Shown: positions 23,825 through 34,612 of the stretch, piece after piece | How the letters are laid out: the number at the start of each line of letters is the position of its first letter | Numbering within the stretch: the first letter of the stretch is position 1 | Assembly: GCA_029817715.1 (NCBI GenBank) | Contig: JARUPY010000473.1 | Location: 2,852,001 to 2,916,000 of the forward strand | DNA length: 64,000 bases | From: Melastoma dodecandrum | Taxonomy: Eukaryota > Streptophyta > Magnoliopsida > Myrtales > Melastomataceae | Direction: 5' to 3' | Made by a program: the position numbers and the translations under genes | The notes under the pieces: generated by a model | What the model saw: only the letters and a program-made list of their open reading frames with translations | Databases searched by the model: none | Told to the model about the DNA's origin: nothing

Positions 23825-24826
23825 ATGGAAGAAGAGACATCCTTCGATCCCGTGAGTCTCTCTATTCTCCCCTCCCCCCACACAACCAAATCCCCGTTAT
23901 TCTCTCCGCTGTTCGATTGTTGGGTGTTTGGTGGTGTTGTTACTCTTTTTGCCGGTGGTTTTAGGATGTGATCCATGGCATCTTCAAGGGCGTTTGGGCG
24001 AAGATGGCCGCCTTAGGTTTCACCCCTTTCCTCCCCCTCCCTCTCCTTTTAAATTGCGAAACCACAATTCCGTTGCTTACTGAAATGATGGCTATGTCTT
24101 TGTGTTACGTCGAGGAGCAGAGCAGGAGAAGGCCGAAGCCAGCGATGCCGCGGACAGCGAGGTCGCTCTCCGTTTCATCCATTGCTACTCTGTCGTTACT
24201 TTTCGAAAAAATCAGGGTTTCTATCTGTCGGCATTGTTTGAGCAGTGCTGATTTTGGTCGGATAGGCTGTCTGTCACCTGGACATCATTGATGTGTTGTG
24301 ACCATATATTAGTTGTCTCCTTGGAATTTAGGATTTTGTTCCTTTTATTTCCTTTTCTAGACTGGAGTTAAATGACTGTTCCATCGATTGATTTGCTTTT
24401 GCGGCTGCAGGCGGGAGCTTCCGCATCCAAGAGACAACGGCGTACCACTGGTGGGTCAGAGGTCACTTGAGGAAGGTGTAATGTTTTAGATGTGTTGGTT
24501 CTATTTAGGAGAAATCACAAGCCGGGCTTTTCTTTTTTTGTGATGCAGCGAATGCAAATGCGTTGAAGCTGAGCGCTGAACTTCTGAGGCTCTTTGTTGT
24601 TGGTTAGCATTGTTTAAGATATGAAAAAAGAAAGAGCAAAATAGTTCTCCACATTTTTTGGCTTTTGCCATGGATAACATAAACTTAACTTCTCTTGTGT
24701 TCCTGTGATATACAACTTGCAGAAGCGGTGCAGCGATCTGCTGCAATTGCCGAAGTGGAAGGCGCTACTAAAATTGAAGCAACTCACTTGGAGAGGATTC
24801 TCCCGCAGCTGCTGCTGGACTTTTAA
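23825..24826 (+). CDS. MHF2: CENP-X / MHF2 histone-fold protein, six small exons
   Basis: MHF2 (CENP-X) pairs with MHF1 (CENP-S) in a histone-fold complex that binds DNA, activates FANCM in crossover control and repair, and contributes to kinetochores. Six exons (23825-23851, 23965-24016, 24115-24161, 24411-24450, 24549-24602, 24723-24826) join to 107 residues. The N-terminus MEEETSFDPDVIHGIF fits plant homologues. A charged linker leads to the histone fold, with ANALKLSAELLRLFV, EAVQRSAAIAEVEGA and the near-invariant ending LERILPQLLLDF. The third exon may start at 24115 or 24121; both keep the frame. No exon exceeds 104 bp, so plain ORF searching would miss the gene. It starts 110 bp from the divergent tRNA-Thr. 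Confidence 0.88.
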
Positions 24827-26912
24827 GGCAAGTGCTTAGACAAGACATGAAAACGAGGCTCCTCCTCCATGGTCTTTTTGTTGCATTTTGTAGCTGTACA
24901 AGTCAAGGAATTTTTCCAGCTGCATCCTATCCAATTTGTAGAATCAAGGTAGCTGTAGGGAATAAATAATGTGGAGGTTTTAGGGGGAGTGATTTACACG
25001 AGTTTAGCTGACTGCAGTTGGGCATATCGGGCAAACTCTTTGAATGCCAAGGCCAAGGCCAAGGCCAGTTGTTATTTATTGATTTTGTTATTGTGGTTTC
25101 ATGTATGCTTGGGTCAATTCATCGTATCCCCAGCTCCTTTTTTGTGGCCTCATCTGCTCTCATGGATGACTTCCAATGGGGGGCCTAGTCCATGTCCATC
25201 ATCATTGTGAGTTCCCATTTTCATGAAATTGGGAGATGACAGACAGTTCATGTTGGGACATTATGAACACCAATAGCCTAACAGTAGTATTCCTCAAAGG
25301 GTGGTATACTCGGGAGTCTGTACTCCATATTGCCGGCCCATTCTTAAAATAAAAAGAGGGGAATGGAATCCCCATGAGGATGAGGGGATCGAATGGCTCT
25401 GGTTTTGTGTCTCTGTTCCATCCTCTTTGGTAGTCGGATCAAAAGGCTTCAATCTCAAAGTCCCCCATATCCCTAGATCCCTAGATCCCACCTCTTCTTT
25501 TCTTGGACCCATCCGCCTGCAGGAGCGCAAACTTGGCCTGGAAAAAAGACAAGTGTTTAAGGGAAAGATTATTTTAACCCCTGAGACTCCATGTCTGCCG
25601 TTCCCATGATGTAATAAAAAAACGAAGACAAAAGAGGAAAGAGTTGGTTTCCAAGTCCCATCACATTCACATCCATTTTTCTGCCCTCGCGTTTGGGGGA
25701 GTTGCAGTTAGTGGTAGTTTTCTGCTCACTTTTTTGTTGTTGTCTTTGTTTTTTCTTCTGCTGCTTTTGCATCAGTTCGGTTTCATCAAGAAAAACACAC
25801 GGAGGAGGGCAAAGGAAGGCGTGGCGTTGCTCTTTCTTCTTCTCTTTAACCTTTTTCTTTTAACCATTGCTCTTCTTTTACTTTGTTCTGTGTGTTTGTC
25901 CCCTCTTCTGGCTCCCCCCCCCACCACATCACACTGAACATTGAATGAATGAATGCTGACCCGTGCTGCAGGGGGGGGGGGGGGGGCGCTGAATGCCTTC
26001 TTCCTCTTCTTCTCACCTTTTTCTGGATCCCGAGATGGACAAGTGACGTCCTCCGTGGTTAACATGACGTCCCGACTCCCCGTGGTATTCGTAATAATTG
26101 CTGATACAAAGGTTTTCTTTACTGTGGTGCGGTTCGTCCTTTTCTTTTCTCCCTCAGGACAAGTGCAGGATCAGTAGTTTTTAAAGAATCCTGCATGTTA
26201 GTGTTAGACTCTTAGCCATAACGTGCTCATTGGAAATAAACAATAGTTAAGGGAAAGGAAACTCAGCACAGCAGGGATGACCACGTGAAGGTGGAGGTGA
26301 GGGCGAAGGAGGCGAGAGGGAGAGGGGACAATAATTCCCCCCTCCCCTCCCCTTCTTACACGACCGCATTGAACCCTTCTGCTTTTACTAAAATCATCCC
26401 CTTTTTGTTCTTCCTTTGTAATGAAAACTCGTAATAGAAATTCAAAACCCAAGATTAATGACGAATAAAACAAACATACCCCCCACCCAACCCAACAATC
26501 ACAATCAGTGGCAGAGTCAATCAAGATCAAAGACAGCCAAATTGAATTGTCCCCCCCTCAGACCCTAATAATATAAGCCACCATCCCAATTTCACACCTC
26601 ATATAATTATTCAAATGTCTTGTCCTTATCCTAAGAATCTCGATTACCAAGTAAAGAACCCCATTTTTTAAAAAATTATTGGAAACAACAACCGAATTTC
26701 AGAAAGATAATTTCTTTGAGATAAAAATGGAGAAATAGCAACAATAATAATACTTAAAATCCTCGAACCTTCCCGGTTGGAACTCATTTTTTGCCTTTAC
26801 CCAACACTTCCCTTCGCCTGCTCTGTCTGGACATTGCAGAAAACGGCGGCAGAAGAAGAAGAAGAAGCAGGAGCTGGCTGCAGGCGTTACGAGGGGGAGG
26901 AAGAAGTTGGGT
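24827..26912. other. Intergenic region, no gene recognised
   Basis: Beyond the MHF2 3' UTR I see simple repeats: four GGCCAA-type units near 25045-25067, CTT-rich stretches at 25735-25890, and a 16-G run at about 25971-25986. The right end (26500-26900) is AT-rich and then A/G-rich just before the ABHD17 ATG, and probably holds its promoter and leader. Open frames here are low-complexity. Confidence 0.6.
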
Positions 26913-29071
26913 ATGGGCGGGGTGACGTCATCAATGGCGGCGAAGTTCGCCTTCTTCCCGCCGAGCCCTCCTTCCTACAAGCTGGTCACTGACCCCTCCA
27001 CGGGGGTGCTCCTCATGAGCCCCTTCCCCCACCGGGAGAACGTCGAGATCCTCCGCCTCCCCACCCGTAAGGGAACCGAGATAGCCGCCGTTTACGTGAG
27101 GTACCCCATGGCCACCACCACCCTTCTCTACTCCCACGGCAACGCCACCGACATCGGCCAGATGTACGAGCTCTTCACCGACTTGAGCATCCACCTCAAA
27201 GTTAACCTCTTGGGGTAATGAAACGATCGCCCAATCCCCCTTCCCCTCTTCCTGATTTGGTTTGTTCTTTGTCTCGTCGGAGAAAAGTAAAGGCCTTCCC
27301 TTTTCTTTGTGGGAAATAAATTTTGGTTCCCTATCTGCTCCCCATGTCCCTCGGAATCAAGTCTCTCTCTTTTTTCTTTTTCTTTTCTTTTTTTTTGGGG
27401 GTAAGCATTTGGAGAGATTTTGTGGGAGGTGGGGTTGTTGTTTGTCCTTGGATAGATCAGATCTTTGAGGGAATTGGGCTCCATAGCACTTGTCTGGGAG
27501 GAGTTGGGTGGGAATGGTTGGACCTATCTGTCGGGATGTACCTAGCTGTATGTGTTACAGCTTTCCACAGTGTTGTTTCAATCGTGGGCGGCCAAACCTT
27601 GCTGCTTTCATTGTTCTTTACATGGCACTTGGAAATATTGTGCCTTGCTTGATTCCTGCAAAATATTTTGATGTCCTGAGAAGAGATTTCTTCATCCGGG
27701 CTTTTGAATTGGCTGAGGCATATTAAGTTGTTCTTCGTTGTGCAGGTATGACTACTCTGGCTATGGGCAGTCAACTGGAAAGGTACACACAGCTCAGTAG
27801 TTTTTTATTCCCGCAATCTGATTTGTATCACATTTGGAGCCTGGGACTAAGTCCTGAGAAAATTGTTGGATGCAGCCAAGTGAGCATAACACATATGCTG
27901 ATATAGAAGCTGCTTACAAGTGTCTCGAGGAGACCTTTGGTACAAAGCAGGAGGACATCGTTCTGTATGGGCAGTCTGTGGGTAGTGGTCCCACGGTGGA
28001 TCTGGCCTTGGGTTTGCCTCGCCTCAAAGGTGTTGTCCTACATAGTCCAATTCTGTCTGGGTTGAGGGTCATGTACCCTGTCAAACGGACATATTGGTTT
28101 GATATATATAAGGTACATCTTCCTTGGTGGAATTGAACCTGCTAGCATGTGTCTGATCATGAAGTGGCTTTCAGCATCTTTCGTTCAACTTCGACAAATA
28201 TTATATGTATTGCAAAGGCTTGATTGGTTTTGACTCGTCCATATGGCTTTTGTTGCAGAACATTGACAAAATCCCGCTTGTAAAGTGTCCAGTGCTTGTT
28301 ATTCATGTAAGTCCCTGTACTGGTACTGATGATTGGATCCTGGTTTTGTCTTCATGCAACCCAACAATGCAACGTGCTTGTCGTCTAGGATGTTCCTTTG
28401 TTTGTCCGATATGGTTAACGAGAGCTGAATTTAGTGCGGGGAGTGGAATCGACTATTCACTGCTGAGCCCTGTATTGAAAGTTATGGTTAAGAGGAATGA
28501 CTTGTCGTGATCTAAAATCCCACACTGAAAAGACTCTTTCTGGGAGATTCTGAGAATTTTCTCGGTTTCCTTTGGGCAGGGAACATGCGACGATGTGGTT
28601 GACTTTTCCCATGGGAAGCAACTCTGGGAACTATGCCAAGAGAAGTATGAACCCCTGTGGCTGAAGGGTGGAAACCACTGTAATTTGGAACTCTATCCAG
28701 AATACATCAGGCATCTCAAAAAATTCACGATGAATGTTGATAAAGCTCCGTCTCGGAGAAGCAATAGTCGGAGAAGTGTAGACCTTACTGAACAGTCAAG
28801 ACCAAGTGCTGACTTCTATGACACTCCAAGGAAGAGCACTGACAGGAGAGAGAAGCCAAGAAAAAGCGTCGACCGTCACAAGAGGCTTAGAGTACCCGAG
28901 TACAAGTGTAGCAACATCGAGAGGCCAGAGAAATTTAAAATCCCTTTCGAACAGCTGGAAAGGTCTCGCAGAAGCGTCGAGTATCATGAGAAGTCGAGGC
29001 GAAACACAGATCATCAGCTCGAGAAAGGACGGAAGAGCGTGGATTGGTTGGACAGACTACGGAGCGGGTAA
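26913..29071 (+). CDS. ABHD17-type alpha/beta hydrolase with a repeated basic tail
   Basis: Proteins of the ABHD17 family are serine hydrolases; animal members remove palmitate from membrane proteins. Five exons (26913-27214, 27746-27782, 27876-28112, 28259-28306, 28580-29071) join to 371 residues. The catalytic triad is visible: Ser147 in GQSVGSG, Asp212 in HGTCDDVVD, His241 in GGNHCNLE. The oxyanion SHGNATD motif and YDYSGYG are also present. The start MGGVTSS has Gly2 and Ser6 and fits an N-myristoylation signal, suggesting membrane attachment. The ATG follows a GC-rich leader. Residues 264-371 form a Lys/Arg/Ser-rich tail with repeated RRSVD/RKSTD/RKSVD units, likely disordered and phosphorylated. 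The substrate in plants is not shown by sequence. Confidence 0.93.
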
Positions 29072-29272
29072 TCCCCTCTCCAGCTTGCCCTTCTTTCTCG
29101 CCTTGTTGTGTCGGGTCGTTGTATTGGTGTCGGGGGTGAGCAGCTTTCCTGTCTGTGGCATGTGAAACCGGGGAACATTTTAGCTGGCCGGATTGGTATA
29201 GAAAAAGAGGGACGAAACAGGGGAGGGGGGGCATAACTAAGACTAAAAAACACTTGGTGATTCGGTTAATAT

Positions 29273-29479
29273 AATGGCGTGTTTGGTTAATGGAATTACG
29301 GCGGGAGTGGAAAGGATTTTATTTCATTCCGACTCAATCGGGCGTTTGTTGTCCCAGAATCGTGCAGGAACAACATTTCATTCCATCCATTTCTTTTCTA
29401 GGCTAAGGAATGACCTTTCTCCATTCCGATGTCCTCTCCTTCCGTTCTAAATTTCATTCAGGAAACCAAACACGCCATT
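29273..29479. mobile_element. MITE-like element, about 200 bp, with 17-bp inverted ends
   Basis: The left end AATGGCGTGTTTGGTT is matched by its reverse complement AACCAAACACGCCATT at the right end. The GTGTTTGGTT core is common at the ends of plant MITEs of the Harbinger and hAT superfamilies. The interior is non-coding and rich in CATTCC motifs. The flanking bases do not show an unambiguous target duplication, so the superfamily is open. Confidence 0.65.
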
Positions 29480-30735
29480 AGCAAGGGAGGGTGTTATTTC
29501 AACTGCTCTGTCTGGTCTTTTGAGAATCTTCAGTGCCATGGTTCATGGTTGTGTGTACCTACCTTTGTAGCATACTTTTCTTCTCCAATCGACTAGAAAC
29601 CATGTAAGTTATCTGCTGCTTGTCGAGTTCCTGGGAGTTACTTGTCAATCTGCGCAACCCGCGAAAGATAATCCTACAGCCTACCGAATAGTAAGCACTC
29701 TGTAAATGTCTCTTATTATGCATTCGTTGAAAGCCAATTATGACCCAGAACCAGGAGAGGGATGCCCATGTTCTTGGTCTTCTTCGTCTTCTGCAAGGGT
29801 TAGTGCCCGAGCTTTATGATGAAGGGAGACCTCGGTTTCCTAACTACACATGGGGGAACCAAAGCAAAGCCACATCGAACTGATTCGCGGATGGAGTTTA
29901 CTGAATTCTAGCCCTGCATGAGAGGGGGTCTTGGTTCACTTCCAAGGCAAGTATTCTCTGTGCACGCCATCGTCCAGTTTTCCCATCATGCACATGTCAT
30001 AACGTGCCACTCTTATTACAAGTTTAAGCCCTATAATTGCTCCCACAATTAATCACATCTCCGCACACAAGCACAACCATACATCACGCAACTCCTGAAC
30101 CGGCAACCAAAGCTCGGATGGGGAAGGAATCGACAGCTCGGACATCCCCGGCACTTCGTCGTTGCCCGCTAGAACGATCCTGCACTCGAAAACAAATCTA
30201 TCCGCGCGAGAGCATGGAAATTAAGTAATCTCGTCAGCCGGTTACAACAAGAAAACAGAACTGTAATGAATACAACATGGACAGAGAAACAACGATGTCA
30301 TGCCACCTCTTCCACGAAACTGCCTTAGAGAAACAGACAGACAGCCTTCTGTTTAGGGTAACAGGGCAGATCCCCAGGCGAAGGCAGTTGATTCACGTTG
30401 CAAGTGTGTAAGAAGAAGATGTGACATGGGTTTTGGGTTAGGCCGTGTCTTGAGATCATCCAACCTCTGTCTGCCAACTCCTTAACTCTAAATGCTCAAT
30501 GCAGTTTTCGTTGGCCATGCTTAACAAATATCATCCCTTTCTGTTTTTTGTTAATTGTTATGTTTTTTTATTTTTAAATGAGTCAGTGAGTTAAGGTTGT
30601 TGATTCCCGTAAGCAACTCTTGGCTTGTTCTGGCAATCATCTTGTCCGAACGCAGCATTTCTGCCCTATAAAAGCATCCGCAAACTCCCCTCACAAATCC
30701 ATTCATCAAAAGACTCGGGGATCGATACAAAGGCA
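29480..30735. other. Intergenic region upstream of the cysteine protease
   Basis: No coding sequence, RNA gene or repeat is recognised. A TATAAAA-like box (CCTATAAAAG at 30664-30673) lies about 65 bp before the protease ATG and is a plausible core promoter. Confidence 0.5.
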
Positions 30736-32096
30736 ATGGAAATGGGGAGATTTTTTTTGGTGGCGTTGGCATTGGCGTTTGTCCTGGGAATGGCGGATAG
30801 TTTTGATTTCCACGAGAAGGAGCTGGAGTCGGAGGATTCGCTGTGGGAGTTGTACGAGAGGTGGAGGAGCCACCACACGGTGTCGAGGAGCCTCGATGAG
30901 AAGAGCAAGCGGTTCGGCGTGTTCAAGCGGAACGTCATGCACGTGCAACAGGTTAATAAGGAGGACAGGCCTTACAAGCTGAAGCTGAACATGTTCGCCG
31001 ACTTGACCAACCACGAGTTCAGGACTCTGTACGCAGGGTCAAAGATCGAGCACCACAGCATGTTCCTTTCTGCACGGCCTGAGAGCTTCTCGCATAAGAA
31101 TGTCAAGGACGTCCCCAATTCAGTTGACTGGAGGAAGGCCGGAGCTGTCACTCCCGTGAAGAACCAGGGCCAATGCGGTTCGTGATTTCTTTTCTATAGG
31201 ATCTCTCCTCTGTTGTGTAATCTCGCGATCGATATTTGACCTGTCTAATTTCGATGTATGCCTAACAGGTAGTTGTTGGGCATTTTCAACGGTAGCGGCC
31301 TTGGAAGGTATAAATTTCCTGAAGACAAAGAAGCTTATCTCGCTCTCCGAGCAGGAACTGGTGGACTGCGACAAGGAACAAAACCAGGGTTGCAGTGGAG
31401 GGCTGATGGAAAGTGCGTTCGAGTTCGTCAAGAGAAACGGCGGGATTACATCAGAGGAAAACTATCCCTATGGAGGCACGGACGGTACTTGTAACACTGA
31501 AAAGGTACGGTGTGTGGAAAATCCGACCGATCATCTGATATTGTTAACAGTCGAATGATGAACAACCCGGTCTTCTTGGAAATATGCAGGAGAACCAGCC
31601 AGTTGTTTCGATCGACGGACATGAAACCGTCCCGGCCAACGACGAGAATGCATTACTCAAAGCGGTTTCGCAACAGCCCGTCTCCGTGGCAATTGATGCA
31701 GGGGGTTCTGACATGCAGTTCTACTCTGAGGTATCATAAAATAAGTAACGATCAACATTGCTCAACGATCTCGCCATTTCTTTTGCCCCCATTTCTTAAA
31801 CAACTTGCTCATTCCTCGACATGCTTCAGGGAGTATTTAACGGGAGCTGCGGGACACAACTGAATCACGGGGTCACGGCGGTAGGCTACGGGACGACGTT
31901 GGACGGGACCAAATACTGGATAGTGAAGAACTCGTGGGGTCCTGAATGGGGGGAGAAGGGGTACATCAGGATGGAACGCGGGATTTCGGACGCGGAGGGG
32001 ATCTGTGGCATTGCCATGCAGGCCTCCTACCCGATCAAGAAGTCCTCTGACAATCCGCAGAGCGAGGACTCGTACGCTGGCAAGGATGAGCTCTGA
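30736..32096 (+). CDS. KDEL-tailed papain-like cysteine endopeptidase (vignain/CEP type)
   Basis: These proteases are stored in ER-derived ricinosomes and released to digest cell contents during programmed cell death and seedling reserve use. Four exons (30736-31177, 31269-31504, 31590-31730, 31830-32096) join to 361 residues, the usual size. A signal peptide (about 1-22) is followed by a propeptide with an ERFNIN-type helix (residues 41-75) and the [11 protein letters not shown] block. The mature enzyme begins near residue 127 (VPNSVDWR). The active site is complete: Gln144, Cys150 in QCGSCWAF, His286 in [11 protein letters not shown], Asn307 in KNSWG. The protein ends exactly in KDEL, the ER retrieval signal. 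A TATA-like box lies about 65 bp upstream of the start. Confidence 0.95.
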
Positions 32097-32723
32097 AACA
32101 GCTCGGCATGAGGAACCGGCACGGAGGTGGGGGTGGATCCAACCCGGTTGTAGCTGTTCTCAGATATACACCATTGAAATAAGTTCGACAGCTGAAGTTT
32201 TTGGAACGAAGTCGAATCAAAATGTTTCTTGTGACAGTCGGTGATGTAATAGATTCCAAAAATGGTGTCATCGGATACCCCCAATCATAATGCACTTACA
32301 AGATGATCGTTGTGGAAGATTCATAATCATGGAGAAAACTTGCATCATTTGGCGATTGGGTTAAGGAAAGGGAAACTGATAATGATTGCTGTTTGCAAGT
32401 TAATGCAAAGAAAAGGGTAAACAAACAAGAGAAAGGCAACGCACGGCCCAAAGCAATCGTCGTTAATCATCCTGGGATCTGGTAAAAAGAGCAGCTCGGA
32501 CCCACTGCGTTCCTTTGTTGTTGGGCAAACTTCCTTAGGATTCGGACAGCATCCCGTCCAAATCGGAAAAGGAGTGGCGGTCGCTTGTCCTTCCTGTCCA
32601 AAGAAGAGGAAAAATATCTGAACTCGGACCACGACCACGACTTTGTTGGGTCTGGTGCAGACTCGAATGGTGTTGTTTTATGTACAACAGACGGGACAGC
32701 GGATATTTTCTTCCCTTCAATCA
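32097..32723. other. Convergent 3' region of the protease and BTB-TAZ genes
   Basis: The two genes converge here, so their 3' UTRs must occupy most of this stretch. The complement of 32467-32868 stays open in another frame past the BTB-TAZ stop, but that frame has no family resemblance and I treat it as chance. Confidence 0.5.
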
Positions 32724-34612
32724 CTAGCAAATCGATCGTTCTGCTCTCTTCCTCTTGGGATGAGACAGGGATGACATGACCTGAGCCGACCGCACCTTCT
32801 TCGCCAGAAGCTTCCACCTTATCTCCTCCTTCCTCCTCCTCTCCTGATGGGGTTTCAACTTGAATTGCCTGCAGAAAAAGTTCCACCCCCACCACTCAGC
32901 TTTTCCCAACGCTCTTGCCCCGTTAAAGAGAGGCACACAGCAAATTGAATACTCAGGAGGACACGCACAAGCTAAAAAAAAGGACCCGAAAAAGAGAAGC
33001 ATCCCACAGAGGCGTGATGTCCTCTAGGTGTAAAATTCCCTTTTTCGGAGTGAAGGACCACTCCATAGAAAGCATACCACGTTGAAGCAAGTGAACTCAC
33101 CTGCATAAGGGAACCCTGCAATAATCCGCCTGGTCACAGATCGAAGAGTGTAATCTGAGGAGCTGCCACATCCTCTTGCACCTCGGGCAACCTCCGTTGT
33201 CGTTGTTGGCCCTTTTATCGCACTTGGCGAAATGCTTGATCAGCAGCTGGACGCCTTGACAGGTTGCGAAATTAAGGCAGGATTCACCCTTGGTGGGCTC
33301 CACGTCGAGTGGTCCTACTATAGCACATCCCTCGGAAAATATGTGCTGCAAACAGTCCATTGCCTCGCTCAGCTGCTGATACAGGCTCCGCTCCTCCTTG
33401 TTCCTCTTGATGTTCTTCTTCCTCTGATAAGATTAATCAAGGACATTCAACTCAATGAGGAACTGGCCACTGGTTCATACCCAATTAGCCACTAAACAAG
33501 GTTGTTGAGTTACGAATCTATTAATGAATCAGTCCTAGGATGTAAAGGTTGCCTCATTTCTCCATTCCAAAACCTGAGGCTACGTGCAAGACTCAAGCGA
33601 CTGTGTAAACTAGATCGCGCTCTGACTACTCAGAGCCTCATTTCATGTCTCCAAGTGGAATTGGCGAAAAGAGAAATCGATATCTAGAGAAGCATCTAGC
33701 TCACCATTTCGGCTTCATCAATGAACTGCAAGATCTGTAGCTCGAGCCAGGGGTCGTGATCCTGGAGGAACTTCCAGGCCTCGGTCTTCTCTACAGATTT
33801 GAAGTTGGTGTACACCAGCTTCATGCACATGAGGTAGAGATCGGGCGCGTCACAGAGCCGCGTGAGCTGGAGAATGTCCACCACATTCTCCTCGGTTAAC
33901 CTCCGGCCGAGGGACTTGATGCACCGGTGCTTCAGCTGGGGAACCAGGTAGACGTGCGACAGCGCCAGCAGGTGGATGCTGTACTTCTCCAGCTGCTCCT
34001 CACGGCACCTGCGCAGAGCAAAGCACATCCACATCAGCCACCAAACAACAATTTTTTCAATTCCAATTTATCACAGCCGTCGGATATCCCCTTACGACAA
34101 TCAAACCACAAAAAAAGCAACGCCGATAAAATATCTGATTCACCGGGGATTTCGTAGAGAATTGCAGCAGAAGACGATCGGCCGTCTGCTGAATGTGCGC
34201 CACTGACCTGGACGAGTAGAGGAATCCGACGAAAGCGGAGACAGCGCCGCAGGGGACGCCGAGGATGGGGACGACTCTCTCCGACGTCCGCCGAAGCTTA
34301 CGTGGCCGGAGGATGGCGTTCTCCAGAACAGTAGAGGCCGATGCCTGCGATGCATATAAAACAAAAGTAATAAGAAAAAAGAAAGAAAGAAAGAGTGGCA
34401 AACGGAGAAAGAGGAGTAGTCGAGGCGACGGCGGGAGGACTTGCCAGTACGGAGGAGTGGGCGGGGATACGAAGTCCGCCGGAGGTGAGGACGTGGACGT
34501 CGGGGTCGGGGAGGGATGAGCGAAACGGCCTGGTACAACCGGCCGAAGACTTTGAGGCGGCGAGTTCGTCAGGGGAGGAGGCGAAGTCGTACAGACGGGG
34601 GTCCATCTGCAT
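32724..34612 (-). CDS. BTB/POZ and TAZ zinc-finger domain protein (BT family)
   Basis: BT proteins are plant scaffolds that link CUL3 ubiquitin ligase, calmodulin and BET bromodomain factors, and act in nutrient, hormone and gametophyte control. Five exons (34612-34445, 34344-34208, 34008-33705, 33423-33101, 32868-32724) join to 358 residues. The BTB domain has DVHVLTSGG, IPAHSSVLAS and VPILGVPCGAV. A BACK-like helical part follows (VYLVPQLKHRC). The TAZ zinc finger carries its Cys/His set in CLNFATCQ, HFAKCDKR, CPRCKRMWQLL, HSSIC and CRVPLCRQF. The end LSHPKRKRAERSIC is a basic, possibly nuclear-localising tail. The first intron appears to use a GC donor. Closest to BT3/BT4, but I cannot choose between members. 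Confidence 0.92.

Noticed and set aside
24971..25210. 79-codon open frame after MHF2
   Set aside because: It includes a GGCCAA repeat and no known motif; it fits the MHF2 3' flank.
25644..25937. 97-codon hydrophobic open frame
   Set aside because: The Leu/Phe-rich product comes from CTT-rich simple sequence and has no start context or splice support.
32467..32895. Acidic open frame overlapping the last BTB-TAZ exon
   Set aside because: Splicing from exon 4 at 33101 into 32868 requires the other frame, which gives the conserved basic BT tail and a stop at 32724.
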